A DNA stretch of 57,079 nt. It comes from Deltaproteobacteria bacterium (GTDB lineage: Bacteria; Myxococcota_A; Polyangia; DRWM01; JAAZOP01). Position 1 is the stretch's first letter. The number at the start of each line of letters is the position of its first letter. The notes under the pieces were generated by a model, which saw only the letters and a list, made by a program, of their open reading frames with translations, was not told where the DNA came from and did no database searches. The position numbers and the translations under genes are program-made. The DNA lies in NCBI GenBank assembly GCA_016218765.1, contig JACRCZ010000016.1, positions 1-57,079 of the forward strand, given 5' to 3'. Shown one piece after another: positions 33,406 to 41,852 of the stretch.

Positions 33406-33985
33406 TTTCCTTCTCCTTGGCCATGAACGTCGTGGCCAGCATCGAGCCCTTGAGCATCCCGGGCATCTCGGCGTCGTCGACGGTGTCGAGCTGGATGTTC
33501 TCGATGTTGACGAGGCGTTTGATGCCGCTGTCGACGAGGTGGAGGAAGTGGAGGACCTGGTGGAAGGTGCCGCGGAACTCGATCTTGATCGGGATGCGGA
33601 CGTACATCCCCGACTCGTCCTCCTGCTCCTCCTCCGGGACGATGTTCGTCAGCCGGAGCTGGGCGTCGCGGGCCTTGGCGTTGATGCCGATCATCAGGCC
33701 TTCGACGTCCCGCGTGGTGGGCAGGAGATCGTTCAGGCTCTGCAGCAGCTTCTTGGCCGCCTCGACGTCCTGCGTGAGCTGCTGCCACTGCTGGTACTGG
33801 CGCAGGGCCGCCTGGAGCTGGCCCTCCACCGCGGCCCGCTCGTCGTCCTTGCCGGCGAGCTGGTCGCGTTTGGGAGAGTAGACGAGGAAGTAGAAGGCCG
33901 CGCCGAAGCCGACGAGGAGGAGGATCCCCAGGAGCAGCTTCTGCGCCGCCGTGACCTTGCCGAAACCGCTGGTCATCGCCGCCAT
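33383..33985 (-). CDS. pilO: Type IV pilus inner-membrane protein PilO
   Basis: Single-pass inner-membrane protein pairing with PilN. 200 residues from the ATG at 33985, preceded by AGGAGG; the second Met (33976) is less favoured. One membrane helix (LLLGILLLVGFGAAFYFLVY, about 17-36), a coiled coil (AAVEGQLQAALRQYQQWQQL) and a ferredoxin-like periplasmic domain (RIPIKIEFRGTFHQVLHFLH). It lies 9 bp after pilN and overlaps pilP by 23 bp. Confidence 0.93.
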   Translation of the reverse strand: MAAMTSGFGKVTAAQKLLLGILLLVGFGAAFYFLVYSPKRDQLAGKDDERAAVEGQLQAALRQYQQWQQLTQDVEAAKKLLQSLNDLLPTTRDVEGLMIGINAKARDAQLRLTNIVPEEEQEDESGMYVRIPIKIEFRGTFHQVLHFLHLVDSGIKRLVNIENIQLDTVDDAEMPGMLKGSMLATTFMAKEKESEQATSK

Positions 33986-33994
33986 GGGGACCTC

Positions 33995-34636
33995 CTACTG
34001 GTACACGGCGCGGCCCTTGAGCGTGAAGTCGTAGAGCGACTGCTCGCCCGGCCCTTCGGTCGCCTCGGGTGAACGGACCCAGCGGACGTCCTCGAAATAC
34101 TGCGACAGGTTGAGGCGCCGCTGGAACTCGCTGATGTCGCTCACGTCCAGCGCGGTGCCTTCGATGGTCACCTCGCGATCGGTCTCCTCGAACTCGCGGA
34201 TCCAGACGCGGCGGAAGTCCCAGTCGCGGCGGAAGTTGCGGTTGGGGTCCTGGTTGACCATGCGCTGCGTGGCGTCGTCGAGCCGCGGGCCGACGTTCTT
34301 GGAGAGGATGCGCATCAGCTCCGCGACCATGTACATCGGGCCGGTCTTGGCGGCCTGGAGTGCGCCGATGACGTCGCGCTTGGCGTTGATCTCCTGCAGC
34401 TCCTGCTGCTTGGCGTCGAGGCTGGAGACCTCGCGGCGCTTGGCGTCCAGCGCGGACTGGATCTCCTGGATGGCGTCGTTCTTGGTTTCCAGCTCGCTCG
34501 TCACGTCCATGTAGAGCCAGACGAAGGCGCCGATCTCGCCCGCGAGCAGCAGGACGAAGACGACGAGCTGTGTCGCGACCGACGACTTCCGCCGCTCACG
34601 CGTCGCCCGGACTTGAAGCAGGTTGATCCGAATCAT
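33995..34636 (-). CDS. pilN: Type IV pilus inner-membrane protein PilN
   Basis: 213 residues from the ATG at 34636 (MIRINLLQVRATRERRKSS), the family-typical start with the short cytoplasmic INLL motif that docks into PilM; a GGGAGGTG ribosome binding site precedes it. One membrane helix (VFVLLLAGEIGAFVWLYMDV), a coiled coil (EIQSALDAKRREVSSLDAKQ) and a periplasmic domain (EVTIEGTALDVSDISEFQRR). The frame is open to 34696, but the extension lacks family similarity. Confidence 0.93.
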   Translation of the reverse strand: MIRINLLQVRATRERRKSSVATQLVVFVLLLAGEIGAFVWLYMDVTSELETKNDAIQEIQSALDAKRREVSSLDAKQQELQEINAKRDVIGALQAAKTGPMYMVAELMRILSKNVGPRLDDATQRMVNQDPNRNFRRDWDFRRVWIREFEETDREVTIEGTALDVSDISEFQRRLNLSQYFEDVRWVRSPEATEGPGEQSLYDFTLKGRAVYQ

Positions 34637-34729
34637 GATGCAGGCACCTCCCTGCCCGACAACGGCAGTGTAACGCCCGCCGCGCGGGCGCGCCAAGTTT
34701 GAGGGGTACGGGGGGTGGGGGCTTGGCGG

Positions 34730-35791
34730 CTAGGAGCGCTTCTCGCGGGTCTTGCGCAGGGCGAGGCCGAGGGCGACGACGATGTGGGGCGCGAGCCCCT
34801 TGACCCACTCGACGTCGACCCGGCGGGCATCGACGTGCACGCGCCGCAGGGGGTCGAAGCGCTCCGCCGGGGCGTTGGTGCGCGCCTGGACGGCCTCGAG
34901 CAGCCCGCTGTTGCGTGCGGTGCCGCCCGAGACGTAGATGCGATCGACCTGCTTGACGTCGGCGGTCTTGAGATAGAAGTCGAGCGAGCGCTGGATCTCG
35001 CCGGCGAGGGAGTCGAGCGACTGGCGGATGACGGCGACCGCCTCGTTCGGCACGACCTCCGTGCCGCCGGGCGCCTCGGCCCCCACCTTGTAGGCCTCGG
35101 CCGTGGCGAAGTCGACCTGCATCCGCCGCTGGATTTCCTCCGTGATGAACTGGCTGCCGTGGGAGATGTCGCGCGTGAACATCGTCACGCCGTGGGCCAC
35201 GATGTTGATCGTGGTCAGGGTGGCTCCGACGTCGACGAGCGCGACCGTGCCCTCGCCCGCGCCGTAGTTGGCCTCGAACGCGTTCTGGATGGCGAAGGCG
35301 CAGATGTCCACCACGGACGCCTTGAGCCCCGCCTCGTCGACCAGGCTGACGTACTGCGCGACGTCCTCCTTCTTGGCGGCGACCAGCAGGATGTCCATCT
35401 GTCCCTGCTCGGGGCGGACCTGCAGCACCTGATGGTCGACATCCACGTCGTGGATGTTGAACGGGATGTGCTGCTCGGCCTCCCACGGGATCTGCTCCGC
35501 CAGCTCGTCGCGGTTCATCATCGGCAGGGTGATCTTCTTGATGATCACCGAGGCGCCGGAGACGGCGATGGCCACCTCCTTCTGCCGGATCTGCGCCTTG
35601 GCCAGGAGCGCCTGGATCGTCTCGCGGACGACCTGCGGGTTCATCACGTGCCGGTCGACGATGCTCTGCGGCGGCAACGGCTCGAAGCCGAACTTGACCA
35701 GCTCGAAGCCGGACTTGTGCGGCCTGAGCTGGACGGCCTTCACCGCGCTGGATCCCAGGTCGAGCCCTACCAGATGCGTGCCCTCGAACAA
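34730..35791 (-). CDS. pilM: Type IV pilus actin-like ATPase PilM
   Basis: Cytoplasmic actin-fold protein that binds the PilN N-terminus. 353 residues. The start is taken as TTG at 35791, because a strong GGGAGGAGG lies 7 bp upstream and the family start (LFEGTHLVGLDLGSSAVKAV) follows at once; the frame is open to 36109 without similarity. The phosphate-1 loop LDLGSSAVK, phosphate-2 loop VDVGATLTTINIV and the adenosine-site motif VSGGTARNSGL are visible. It begins 20 bp after the LysM-DUF882 gene, so the pil operon probably starts with that gene. Confidence 0.94.
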   Translation of the reverse strand: MFEGTHLVGLDLGSSAVKAVQLRPHKSGFELVKFGFEPLPPQSIVDRHVMNPQVVRETIQALLAKAQIRQKEVAIAVSGASVIIKKITLPMMNRDELAEQIPWEAEQHIPFNIHDVDVDHQVLQVRPEQGQMDILLVAAKKEDVAQYVSLVDEAGLKASVVDICAFAIQNAFEANYGAGEGTVALVDVGATLTTINIVAHGVTMFTRDISHGSQFITEEIQRRMQVDFATAEAYKVGAEAPGGTEVVPNEAVAVIRQSLDSLAGEIQRSLDFYLKTADVKQVDRIYVSGGTARNSGLLEAVQARTNAPAERFDPLRRVHVDARRVDVEWVKGLAPHIVVALGLALRKTREKRS

Positions 35792-35811
35792 ACCGCACCT
35801 CCTCCCGCGCG

Positions 35812-37017
35812 CTACGGCGCCACGGTCTCCACGCCCGTCACCACCGGCTCGGCATCCTCCGCCCCGCCGGATCCGTCCCCGTCCGCCTCGCCGCCCCCGG
35901 ACCGCCCCGCGCCCTCGGTGTCGCGGTCGGCAGCGGCCTCCGGATCGCTCCCGTCTCCCTCCGCCGGCTCCCGACCCTCGCGCCCGTAGCGCGGCGCCTC
36001 CCCGGGACCCGAGTAGTCGACCCAGTAGCCGCGGTCGTCGCGCGCGTCGAGGTGCACGAAGTGGCTGTTGGGATAGTAGCCGACGCCCGCGCGGGAGAAC
36101 GTCCGGCAATAGTCGCGCAGCTCCCCGTTGGAGACCCCCTCGACCCGGAAGTCCACCGCGTGCCCCGAGTTGTGCTTGCTCTTCGGAGTGGCCTGGTCGC
36201 GCCGGTACGGACGGTAGCCCGAGTAGACGAGGATCCGCCGTCCCGGCCAGTGGTCGGCCACCTTCTGCAGCAGCTTCAGGAGGTCGGTGCTGATGCGGTG
36301 CGTGCGGCCCGTGGACGGCTGCCGGAAGATGCGCTCGATCGACTCGCGCGCCTGCGAGCGCAGGCGGCCGCGCCCGTCGAACAGGCGCACCGTGACCTCC
36401 TCGTCCGTCGCGACGCGCACGAAGGTGACGGGGTTCGAGTCCGGATCCTCGCGCCGCACGCGGCGCACCGTCGCGACCTCCGTCGCGCCCGGGATGAGCA
36501 GCCGCTGCCCGACCCGCAGCGCGTTCGCATCCTCGAGGTCGTTCGCACGCAGGACGCGCGAGACCGACACGTCGTAGGAGGCGGCGATGTCCGACAGCGT
36601 CTGGCCCTCGGCGACGTAGAGCACGACGCCGGCCCGCGTGACCCTCGCTTCCCGCTCATCGCCCGCATCTTCGCTCGACCGCTCGGCCGCTCGGCCGCTC
36701 GACCGCTCGCCCCCGCTCCCGCTCGACCGCTCGCCCCCGTCTGCCGGGATGCGCAGCTCCTGGCCGACGCGGATGCGGTCCGGGTCATCGATGTCGTTGA
36801 CGCGCTGCAGCTCATCGACCTCGACGCCGTACTGCCGGGCGATCTCGGTCAGCGTCTCGCCCGAGGCCACCTCATGGGTGCTGGCGGAGCCGGCGGCATC
36901 GCCGCCGCCGCGCTGCGCGCGCGCCGGGGGGGTCCAGAGCAGGGCGGCGCCTGCGATTCCGAGGCCGAATTCGGTGGGAAAACGAGTGAGCGCGAGGCGG
37001 CAGCGCGTTCGCAGCAT
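35812..37017 (-). CDS. LysM protein with DUF882/peptidase M15-like C-terminal domain
   Basis: 401 residues from the ATG at 37017. A signal-like N-terminus (GLGIAGAALLWTPPARA) is followed by two LysM modules (HEVASGETLTEIARQYGVEV and YVAEGQTLSDIAASYDVSVS) that bind peptidoglycan. The linker between them (ERSSGSGGERSSGRAAERSS) is encoded by an 8-bp nucleotide repeat. The C-terminal domain (about 265-370), with SGYRPYRRDQ, SKHNSGHAVDFRV and NSHFVHLDAR, matches the DUF882/YcbK-like M15 zinc peptidase family. An acidic Gly-rich tail follows. It lies 20 bp upstream of pilM on the same strand and may remodel or anchor to peptidoglycan where the pilus machine crosses it. Confidence 0.88.
   Translation of the reverse strand: MLRTRCRLALTRFPTEFGLGIAGAALLWTPPARAQRGGGDAAGSASTHEVASGETLTEIARQYGVEVDELQRVNDIDDPDRIRVGQELRIPADGGERSSGSGGERSSGRAAERSSEDAGDEREARVTRAGVVLYVAEGQTLSDIAASYDVSVSRVLRANDLEDANALRVGQRLLIPGATEVATVRRVRREDPDSNPVTFVRVATDEEVTVRLFDGRGRLRSQARESIERIFRQPSTGRTHRISTDLLKLLQKVADHWPGRRILVYSGYRPYRRDQATPKSKHNSGHAVDFRVEGVSNGELRDYCRTFSRAGVGYYPNSHFVHLDARDDRGYWVDYSGPGEAPRYGREGREPAEGDGSDPEAAADRDTEGAGRSGGGEADGDGSGGAEDAEPVVTGVETVAP
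36673..36736. repeat. 8-bp tandem array inside the LysM linker
   Basis: Eight consecutive 8-bp units (gctcgacc, gctcggcc, gctcggcc, gctcgacc, gctcgccc, ccgctccc, gctcgacc, gctcgccc) occupy 36673-36736. Because 8 is not a multiple of 3, the encoded peptide repeats only every 24 bp. This shows that the repetition is at nucleotide rather than protein level. It lies between the two LysM modules. Confidence 0.85.
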
Positions 37018-37060
37018 CCCGCACACTCTCACCCGGGCCTGCGGATGTGTCAAGGAATCG

Positions 37061-37165
37061 GAGGGGAGGGAGGGCGCGGAGGGGAGGGAGAAGGGGGGAG
37101 AGGGCACGGAGATCCGACTTACCGCTGAGGCGCTGGGGGCACTGAGAGGGACGCTGAGAAGACGG
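37061..37165 (-). repeat. Composite repeat (purine tract plus GCTGAG units), copy 1
   Basis: gaggggagggagggcgcgg (37061) is followed by more purine-rich sequence, then ggagatccgacttaccgctga (37108-37128 in parts) and degenerate gcgctggggg, cactgagagg, gacgctgag units. A second copy with the same order lies at 41709-41832. On the minus strand both lie just upstream of a gene start (37017 and 41689), with CTCAGCG units first and a pyrimidine tract next to the gene. Confidence 0.75.
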
Positions 37166-37245
37166 GGATTGCCTGGGGGGGGCGTCCGGAATTAGGGTGC
37201 GGCGGCGGCGTGCGGCGCCGGCGCCGACGGGAAGGATGGAGCGAC

Positions 37246-39417
37246 GTGGGCGAAGACAAGCCGAGCGGGAGGCCGGGGCCGGGAGCCCCTGGGTGCAGTG
37301 CCGGGGGACTGGACGCGCTGTTCCGGCCGTGCTCGGTGGCGGTCCTGGGCGCCTCGCCGCGCCGGGAGTCGATCGGCGGCACGGTGCTGCGCAACCTCGT
37401 GACCGGGGAGTACCAGGGCAAGGTGTTCCCGGTGAACCCCGCGCACGAGGTCGTGATGTCGATGAAGTGCTACCGGTCGGTGCTGGAGATCCCCGATCCG
37501 GTGGATCTGGCGGTCGTGATCGTCCGCAAGGACCTGGCGCTGGACGTCATCCGCGAGTGCGGCGAGAAGGGCGTGGGCGCCCTGGTGATCGTCTCGGCCG
37601 GCTTCGGCGAGACGGGGACCCCGGAAGGGCGCGAGCGCGAGGCGCGGCTGCGCGAGCTGCTCGGGCGCTACCACATGCGGGCCTCGGGTCCGAACTGCAT
37701 GGGCGTCATCAACACCGAGGAGGCGGTGCGGCTCAACGCGAGCTTCGCGCGGGTCGGGCCGCCGCCGGGGCCGATCGCGTTCGTCACGCAGAGCGGTGCG
37801 CTCGGCGAATCGATGCTGCAGCTCGCGGCCGAGCGCGGGGCCGGGATCTCGATGTTCTGCTCCATCGGCAACCGCGTGGACGTCGACGCGACCGACCTGG
37901 TGACGTACTGGGACCGGGACGAGCGGACGGGCGTGATCGCGATGTACGTGGAGAGCTTCCTCGACCCGCGGCAGTTCATCCCGGTGGCGCGGCGCGTGAC
38001 GCGGCGCAAGCCGATCGTCGCGGTGAAGGCGGGCCGCACGGCTCAGGGCGCGCGGGCCGCGCTGTCGCACACCGGCTCGCTGGTCGGTCGCGACGTGTCG
38101 TACGACGCGCTGTTCGAGGAGTGCGGCATCGTGCGCGTGACGTCGGTCGGCGAGCTGTTCGACGTCGCGGCGGCCCTGGCGCAGCAGCCGGCGGCGCCTG
38201 GCCCGAAGGTCGCCGTGCTGACCAACGCGGGAGGACCCGGCATCCTCGCCACCGACGCGCTGGTCGGCCTGGGCGTGACGATGGCGACGTTCACCCCGGA
38301 GACGACCGCCCTCCTGCGCGGCGCCCTGCACAGCGAGGCGAGCGTCAACAACCCGGTGGACCTCCTGGCCAGCGCCACGGCGCGGGACTACGACGCGGCG
38401 GTGCGCGCGGCGCTGCGCGACCCGGGCGTCGACATCCTGCTGGCGATCTTCGCGCCGCCCATCATGGTCGACGCCGATCCGGTCACGCGGGTCATCGCGG
38501 AGGCGTGGCGGCAGGAAGGCCGCGGGAAGCCGGTCGTCGCCTGCTTCATGGCCAAGAGCAGCTCGGTCCGCGCCGGCCTGCGCCAACTCCAGGAGGCCGG
38601 GATCCCCACCTACCCGGTCCCCGAGGAGGCGGCCAAGGCCGTCGCGGCCCTCGTCGCGCACGGCTCCGGGCGGACCCGCCCGGAAGATCCGCCCACGACG
38701 ATCCGGCCTACCGGCGACGGCGGCGCCGCGAGCATCCAGGCCGCGCGGCAGCGCGCGGCGGAGGAGCACCGCGAGCCTTGGCTGTCGCTGGAGCAGGCCC
38801 TGGCGCTGGTCGGGGCCTACGGCATCCCGACCGTCGCGACCCTCTTCCCCGACTCCCTGGAGGGGGCGCTCGATGCCGCCGCACAGCTCGGGTGGCCGGT
38901 CGTGGCCAAGGTCGACTCGCCGGCCATCCTCCACCGCAGCGACGTCGGCGGCGTGGCCGCGGGCATCGCCGACGAGGGACAGCTCGTGCGCGCGTGGCGC
39001 CGCTTGACGGATCTGCTCCGCGAACATGGCGGCGGTCGCGTCGCCCTGCAGAAGCAGCTCGCCGGCACACGCGAGACCGTGCTCGGGATGACCCTCGACG
39101 CCATGTTCGGCCCGCTGATCATGTTCGGCTCGGGCGGCATCTATGTGGAGGTGATCCGCGATGTGACGTTCCGGCTGCACCCGGTCGGGCCGCGGCGCGC
39201 CGAGGAGATGATCCGGCAGGTGCGCGCCTTCCCGCTCCTGGCCGGGACGCGCGGCGAGCCGCCCGTGGATCTGGAGCTGCTGAGAGACATCCTGGTGCGG
39301 TTGTCCGCGCTGGTGGGCGACCATCCGGAGATCGTGGAGCTGGAGCTCAACCCGTTCCTCGTCGCCCCGGCGGGGAGGGAGTCGGGGGCGGTCGATGTGC
39401 GCGTGCGGCTGGGGTGA
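37246..39417 (+). CDS. NDP-forming acyl-CoA synthetase (ADP-forming acetate-CoA ligase-like), alpha-beta fusion
   Basis: Interconverts acyl-CoA plus ADP and phosphate with acid, CoA and ATP. 723 residues from the GTG at 37246 (GAAGGA upstream). The CoA-binding Rossmann domain (about 22-150: VAVLGASPRRESIGGTVLRN) is followed by succinyl-CoA-ligase-like domains with the phospho-His loop ALSHTGSLVG (His275) and FVTQSGALGESML. After a linker comes an ATP-grasp domain (about 515-720: WPVVAKVDSPAILHRSDVGG, ALQKQLAGTRETVLGMTLDA, ELELNPFLVA). There is no GNAT domain, so it is not a Pat-type protein acetyltransferase. It is divergent from the LysM-pil operon and appears monocistronic. Confidence 0.9.
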   Translation: MGEDKPSGRPGPGAPGCSAGGLDALFRPCSVAVLGASPRRESIGGTVLRNLVTGEYQGKVFPVNPAHEVVMSMKCYRSVLEIPDPVDLAVVIVRKDLALDVIRECGEKGVGALVIVSAGFGETGTPEGREREARLRELLGRYHMRASGPNCMGVINTEEAVRLNASFARVGPPPGPIAFVTQSGALGESMLQLAAERGAGISMFCSIGNRVDVDATDLVTYWDRDERTGVIAMYVESFLDPRQFIPVARRVTRRKPIVAVKAGRTAQGARAALSHTGSLVGRDVSYDALFEECGIVRVTSVGELFDVAAALAQQPAAPGPKVAVLTNAGGPGILATDALVGLGVTMATFTPETTALLRGALHSEASVNNPVDLLASATARDYDAAVRAALRDPGVDILLAIFAPPIMVDADPVTRVIAEAWRQEGRGKPVVACFMAKSSSVRAGLRQLQEAGIPTYPVPEEAAKAVAALVAHGSGRTRPEDPPTTIRPTGDGGAASIQAARQRAAEEHREPWLSLEQALALVGAYGIPTVATLFPDSLEGALDAAAQLGWPVVAKVDSPAILHRSDVGGVAAGIADEGQLVRAWRRLTDLLREHGGGRVALQKQLAGTRETVLGMTLDAMFGPLIMFGSGGIYVEVIRDVTFRLHPVGPRRAEEMIRQVRAFPLLAGTRGEPPVDLELLRDILVRLSALVGDHPEIVELELNPFLVAPAGRESGAVDVRVRLG

Positions 39418-39424
39418 CCCCTCC

Positions 39425-41689
39425 CTACCTCGCCGCGCACGCGGCCGCGACGGCGGCCCGGTACGCGGCGCGGGTGCCGTGAGGCGGGTCCGCCGCCACG
39501 GTGTCCGACAGCTCGTCGAAGGAGAACAGCCAGAAGCCGTCCGCGTGCGAGAGGCCGCTGCGCAGCCCCGTCTCGAGACCGTCGGGATCGAAATTGCCGA
39601 GAATCACGCCCCCGAGGTGGAGGGTGGGAATGCCGTCCGCCACCCAGCTTTCCCGCTGCCGCGCGGTGAGGGTGTCGTAGGACAGCCAGACGACCGGCAG
39701 GTCGGGCGTGGCAAGGCCGGCGCCCACCGCGCGGTAGAACCAGGCGCTGGAGAAGATCGGAGCGTACGGGATGAAGACGAAGTCGGGGGCGAGCGCATGC
39801 GCGGCCTCCTCCATGCGCCGGGCCGCCGCCTCGACGTGGGCGGAGAGAGCCTCGACGTAGCCGCGCAGGAGCCCGTGCCACAGCAGGGCGTCGAGCCTTC
39901 CGCGCTGGGCGACCCCGGCCAGCTCGTCGCGCAGCGCGTCGTCGGAGAGCCCGTCCAGGTAGACCTGGAACGATTCGTCGTCGAAGCACTGCAGGTCCGG
40001 GTACCACAGCGCCCCGCCGTAGGTCTCCATGTCGATTTCGATGCCGGCGATCCCGGGGTGCGTCGCGGCGATCGTCGCGACCTCGACCACCGCCGGCATG
40101 AGCACCTCGTCCCAGTACCTGACCTCGGCCGCCGCCGGCTGACGGATGCGCTGGCCCTGCGGGCCGACCGACCAGGGCCACTCCGCGTCGTGGTTGTTGA
40201 AGGCATACCCGGAGTAGTACATGCCGACGGTCCACGTCACGCCGGCCGCCTCGGCGCGATCGGCGATGTCGGCGATGCGCGCGCGCAAGGCGTCCGCGTC
40301 GGCCGCGGACAGATCGCCCGTCACGAGCTGCTCGGGCGTGATCGTCATCATCAGCGTATCGAGCCCCATCGCCGCGGCCTCGGCCAGCCGCACGTCGACA
40401 TCCGCCGGGTCGGCGGGGACGGAGCCGAAGCCGAGGGTTCCCCTGCCCAGGGGGAAGAGCGGGACGTCGGGGACCTCGGACGCGGGAATGGAGAAGGTCG
40501 CAAGGTGATCGCCGGCGGGGGGGGCGTCCGGCACCTCGACCCGGTGCGGCGCATACGCGATCGAGATCTCCTCGTCGGAGGTCGTGATCGGGGGGAAGCC
40601 CGGCGCGCGGGTGGCGAACAGGCGCTGGTCGGGAGCCGGATTGTTCGGCTCGAGCGGCGCGCCGCGGCGCAGCTCGGCCAGGCGGCGCATCGCGTTGGCG
40701 AGGAAGACGCGATTCGTGTCGATCCGCTCGGGCTGGAGCACGGGCTGGTGGCTGACCATGCCGTTGGCGCCGCCGACGGTGAGGAAGCCCTTGGGGACGA
40801 CGGCGACCAGGCCGCCGTCGGCCTCGGCGACGACGACCGCGGCGGTGTCGCGGATCACGCCGCGCATCTGCGTGGACGACGGGTCCAGGCGCTGCCACAG
40901 CGATTGTCCGGGGAAGGCCATCGCCCAGGTCTCGATTCGACCGCCCGAGGTGCGGGTGGTGGTCGTGCGCCCGGCGGCGAGGAGACCGTCCATGCCCTCG
41001 ACGACGGGGGACGCGTCGTTGACTCGGAGCCAGCCGTAGCCGACGTCGAACTCGAGCGACGTGGCGTAGCCCTCGTCGGAATCCTGGTGCGGCCAGGCCG
41101 GATCGAGGCCGAAGATCGGGCCGACGAGCAGGGCCTTGTCGATGCGCAGCGGGGCACCGAGTGTCTCGAGGATGCGATTGAAGAGGAACCACTCGTTCTC
41201 GCCGGTGGTCGTGTCGAGGTACCCCGGCCAGGGGACGAGCACCAGGAGGCCGCCGGAGCGGACAAACGCGGCCGCGGTATCGACCTCGACGAGCGACATC
41301 TCGGCCGAGGCGGTGCCGGGAGAGAGGCCGGCGGCGAGGAAGACGATGCCGTACGCGTCCTCGCCGATCGTGTCGGCGGCCGTGAGGTGCGGGTACCAGC
41401 GGCGGTAGTCGAGCGGCACATCGGCCGCGGCCAGGGCGTCGTGGAGGTCGATCCAGGCGTCGGGGTGCAGGATGTCGTAGTCGAGGAGGAGGGCGCGGAG
41501 GGGAGGAGGGGAGGAATCCTCGAATTCCTCGACGTCGCCAGCCTCTCCGTCCGGCACGCCATCCGGCACGCCATCCGCGTCCTCCGGGACGCCGTCCTCC
41601 GCAACCTCCGCCGCGGCGTCCGGGGAGGAGGAGGGGGAGGAGCAGGCGGAGAGGAGAAGGAGGGCATCGAGGGCCGCGAGTGTGCGCAT
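39425..41689 (-). CDS. Large lipoprotein, possible TIM-barrel glycosidase-like
   Basis: 754 residues. Signal peptide with lipobox LLSAC (Cys16) and a Ser/Asp/Glu-rich linker (about 17-60). The next region (about 65-260: LRALLLDYDILHPDAWIDLH, GGLLVLVPWPGYLDTTTGE) looks like a glutamine-amidotransferase-like or trehalose-utilisation fold. The C-terminal half (about 415-750) has GLDTLMMTITPEQ, GVTWTVGMYYSGYAFNNHDA, HPGIAGIEIDMETYGGALWY and WLSYDTLTARQR, the strand-acid pattern of TIM-barrel glycoside hydrolases. Asp/Glu in IEIDMETYGG are candidate catalytic residues. The substrate is unknown. It is convergent with the acyl-CoA synthetase by 7 bp. Its upstream region contains a composite repeat. 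Confidence 0.72.
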   Translation of the reverse strand: MRTLAALDALLLLSACSSPSSSPDAAAEVAEDGVPEDADGVPDGVPDGEAGDVEEFEDSSPPPLRALLLDYDILHPDAWIDLHDALAAADVPLDYRRWYPHLTAADTIGEDAYGIVFLAAGLSPGTASAEMSLVEVDTAAAFVRSGGLLVLVPWPGYLDTTTGENEWFLFNRILETLGAPLRIDKALLVGPIFGLDPAWPHQDSDEGYATSLEFDVGYGWLRVNDASPVVEGMDGLLAAGRTTTTRTSGGRIETWAMAFPGQSLWQRLDPSSTQMRGVIRDTAAVVVAEADGGLVAVVPKGFLTVGGANGMVSHQPVLQPERIDTNRVFLANAMRRLAELRRGAPLEPNNPAPDQRLFATRAPGFPPITTSDEEISIAYAPHRVEVPDAPPAGDHLATFSIPASEVPDVPLFPLGRGTLGFGSVPADPADVDVRLAEAAAMGLDTLMMTITPEQLVTGDLSAADADALRARIADIADRAEAAGVTWTVGMYYSGYAFNNHDAEWPWSVGPQGQRIRQPAAAEVRYWDEVLMPAVVEVATIAATHPGIAGIEIDMETYGGALWYPDLQCFDDESFQVYLDGLSDDALRDELAGVAQRGRLDALLWHGLLRGYVEALSAHVEAAARRMEEAAHALAPDFVFIPYAPIFSSAWFYRAVGAGLATPDLPVVWLSYDTLTARQRESWVADGIPTLHLGGVILGNFDPDGLETGLRSGLSHADGFWLFSFDELSDTVAADPPHGTRAAYRAAVAAACAAR

Positions 41690-41708
41690 GGAGGGAAGGG
41701 TAGCACAC

Positions 41709-41832
41709 GAGGGGAGGGAGGGCGCGGAGGAGGGGAAGGGAGGGCGCGGAGATCGGACTTACCGCTGACCCTTCGACAAGCTCAGGGTGCGGGCAGACGC
41801 TGAGGGCGCTGAGAGGAACGCTGAGGGGACTG
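41709..41832 (-). repeat. Composite repeat, copy 2, with nested CCCTTCGACAAGCTCAGGG element
   Basis: Same order as at 37061: purine tract gaggggagggagggcgcgg, ggagatcggacttaccgctga (41748-41768), then acgctgag, ggcgctgag, aggaacgctgag units. Between the accgctga and the units a 19-bp near-palindrome, cccttcgacaagctcaggg (41769-41787), is inserted; it is absent in copy 1. A variant of this palindrome forms the repeats inside lpxC. Confidence 0.8.
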
Positions 41833-41852
41833 GAAAGTCCGGACAGGAGGGG

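Noticed and set aside
37246..39417. Calling the acyl-CoA synthetase a Pat-type protein acetyltransferase
   Set aside because: No GNAT domain before or after the ATP-grasp part.
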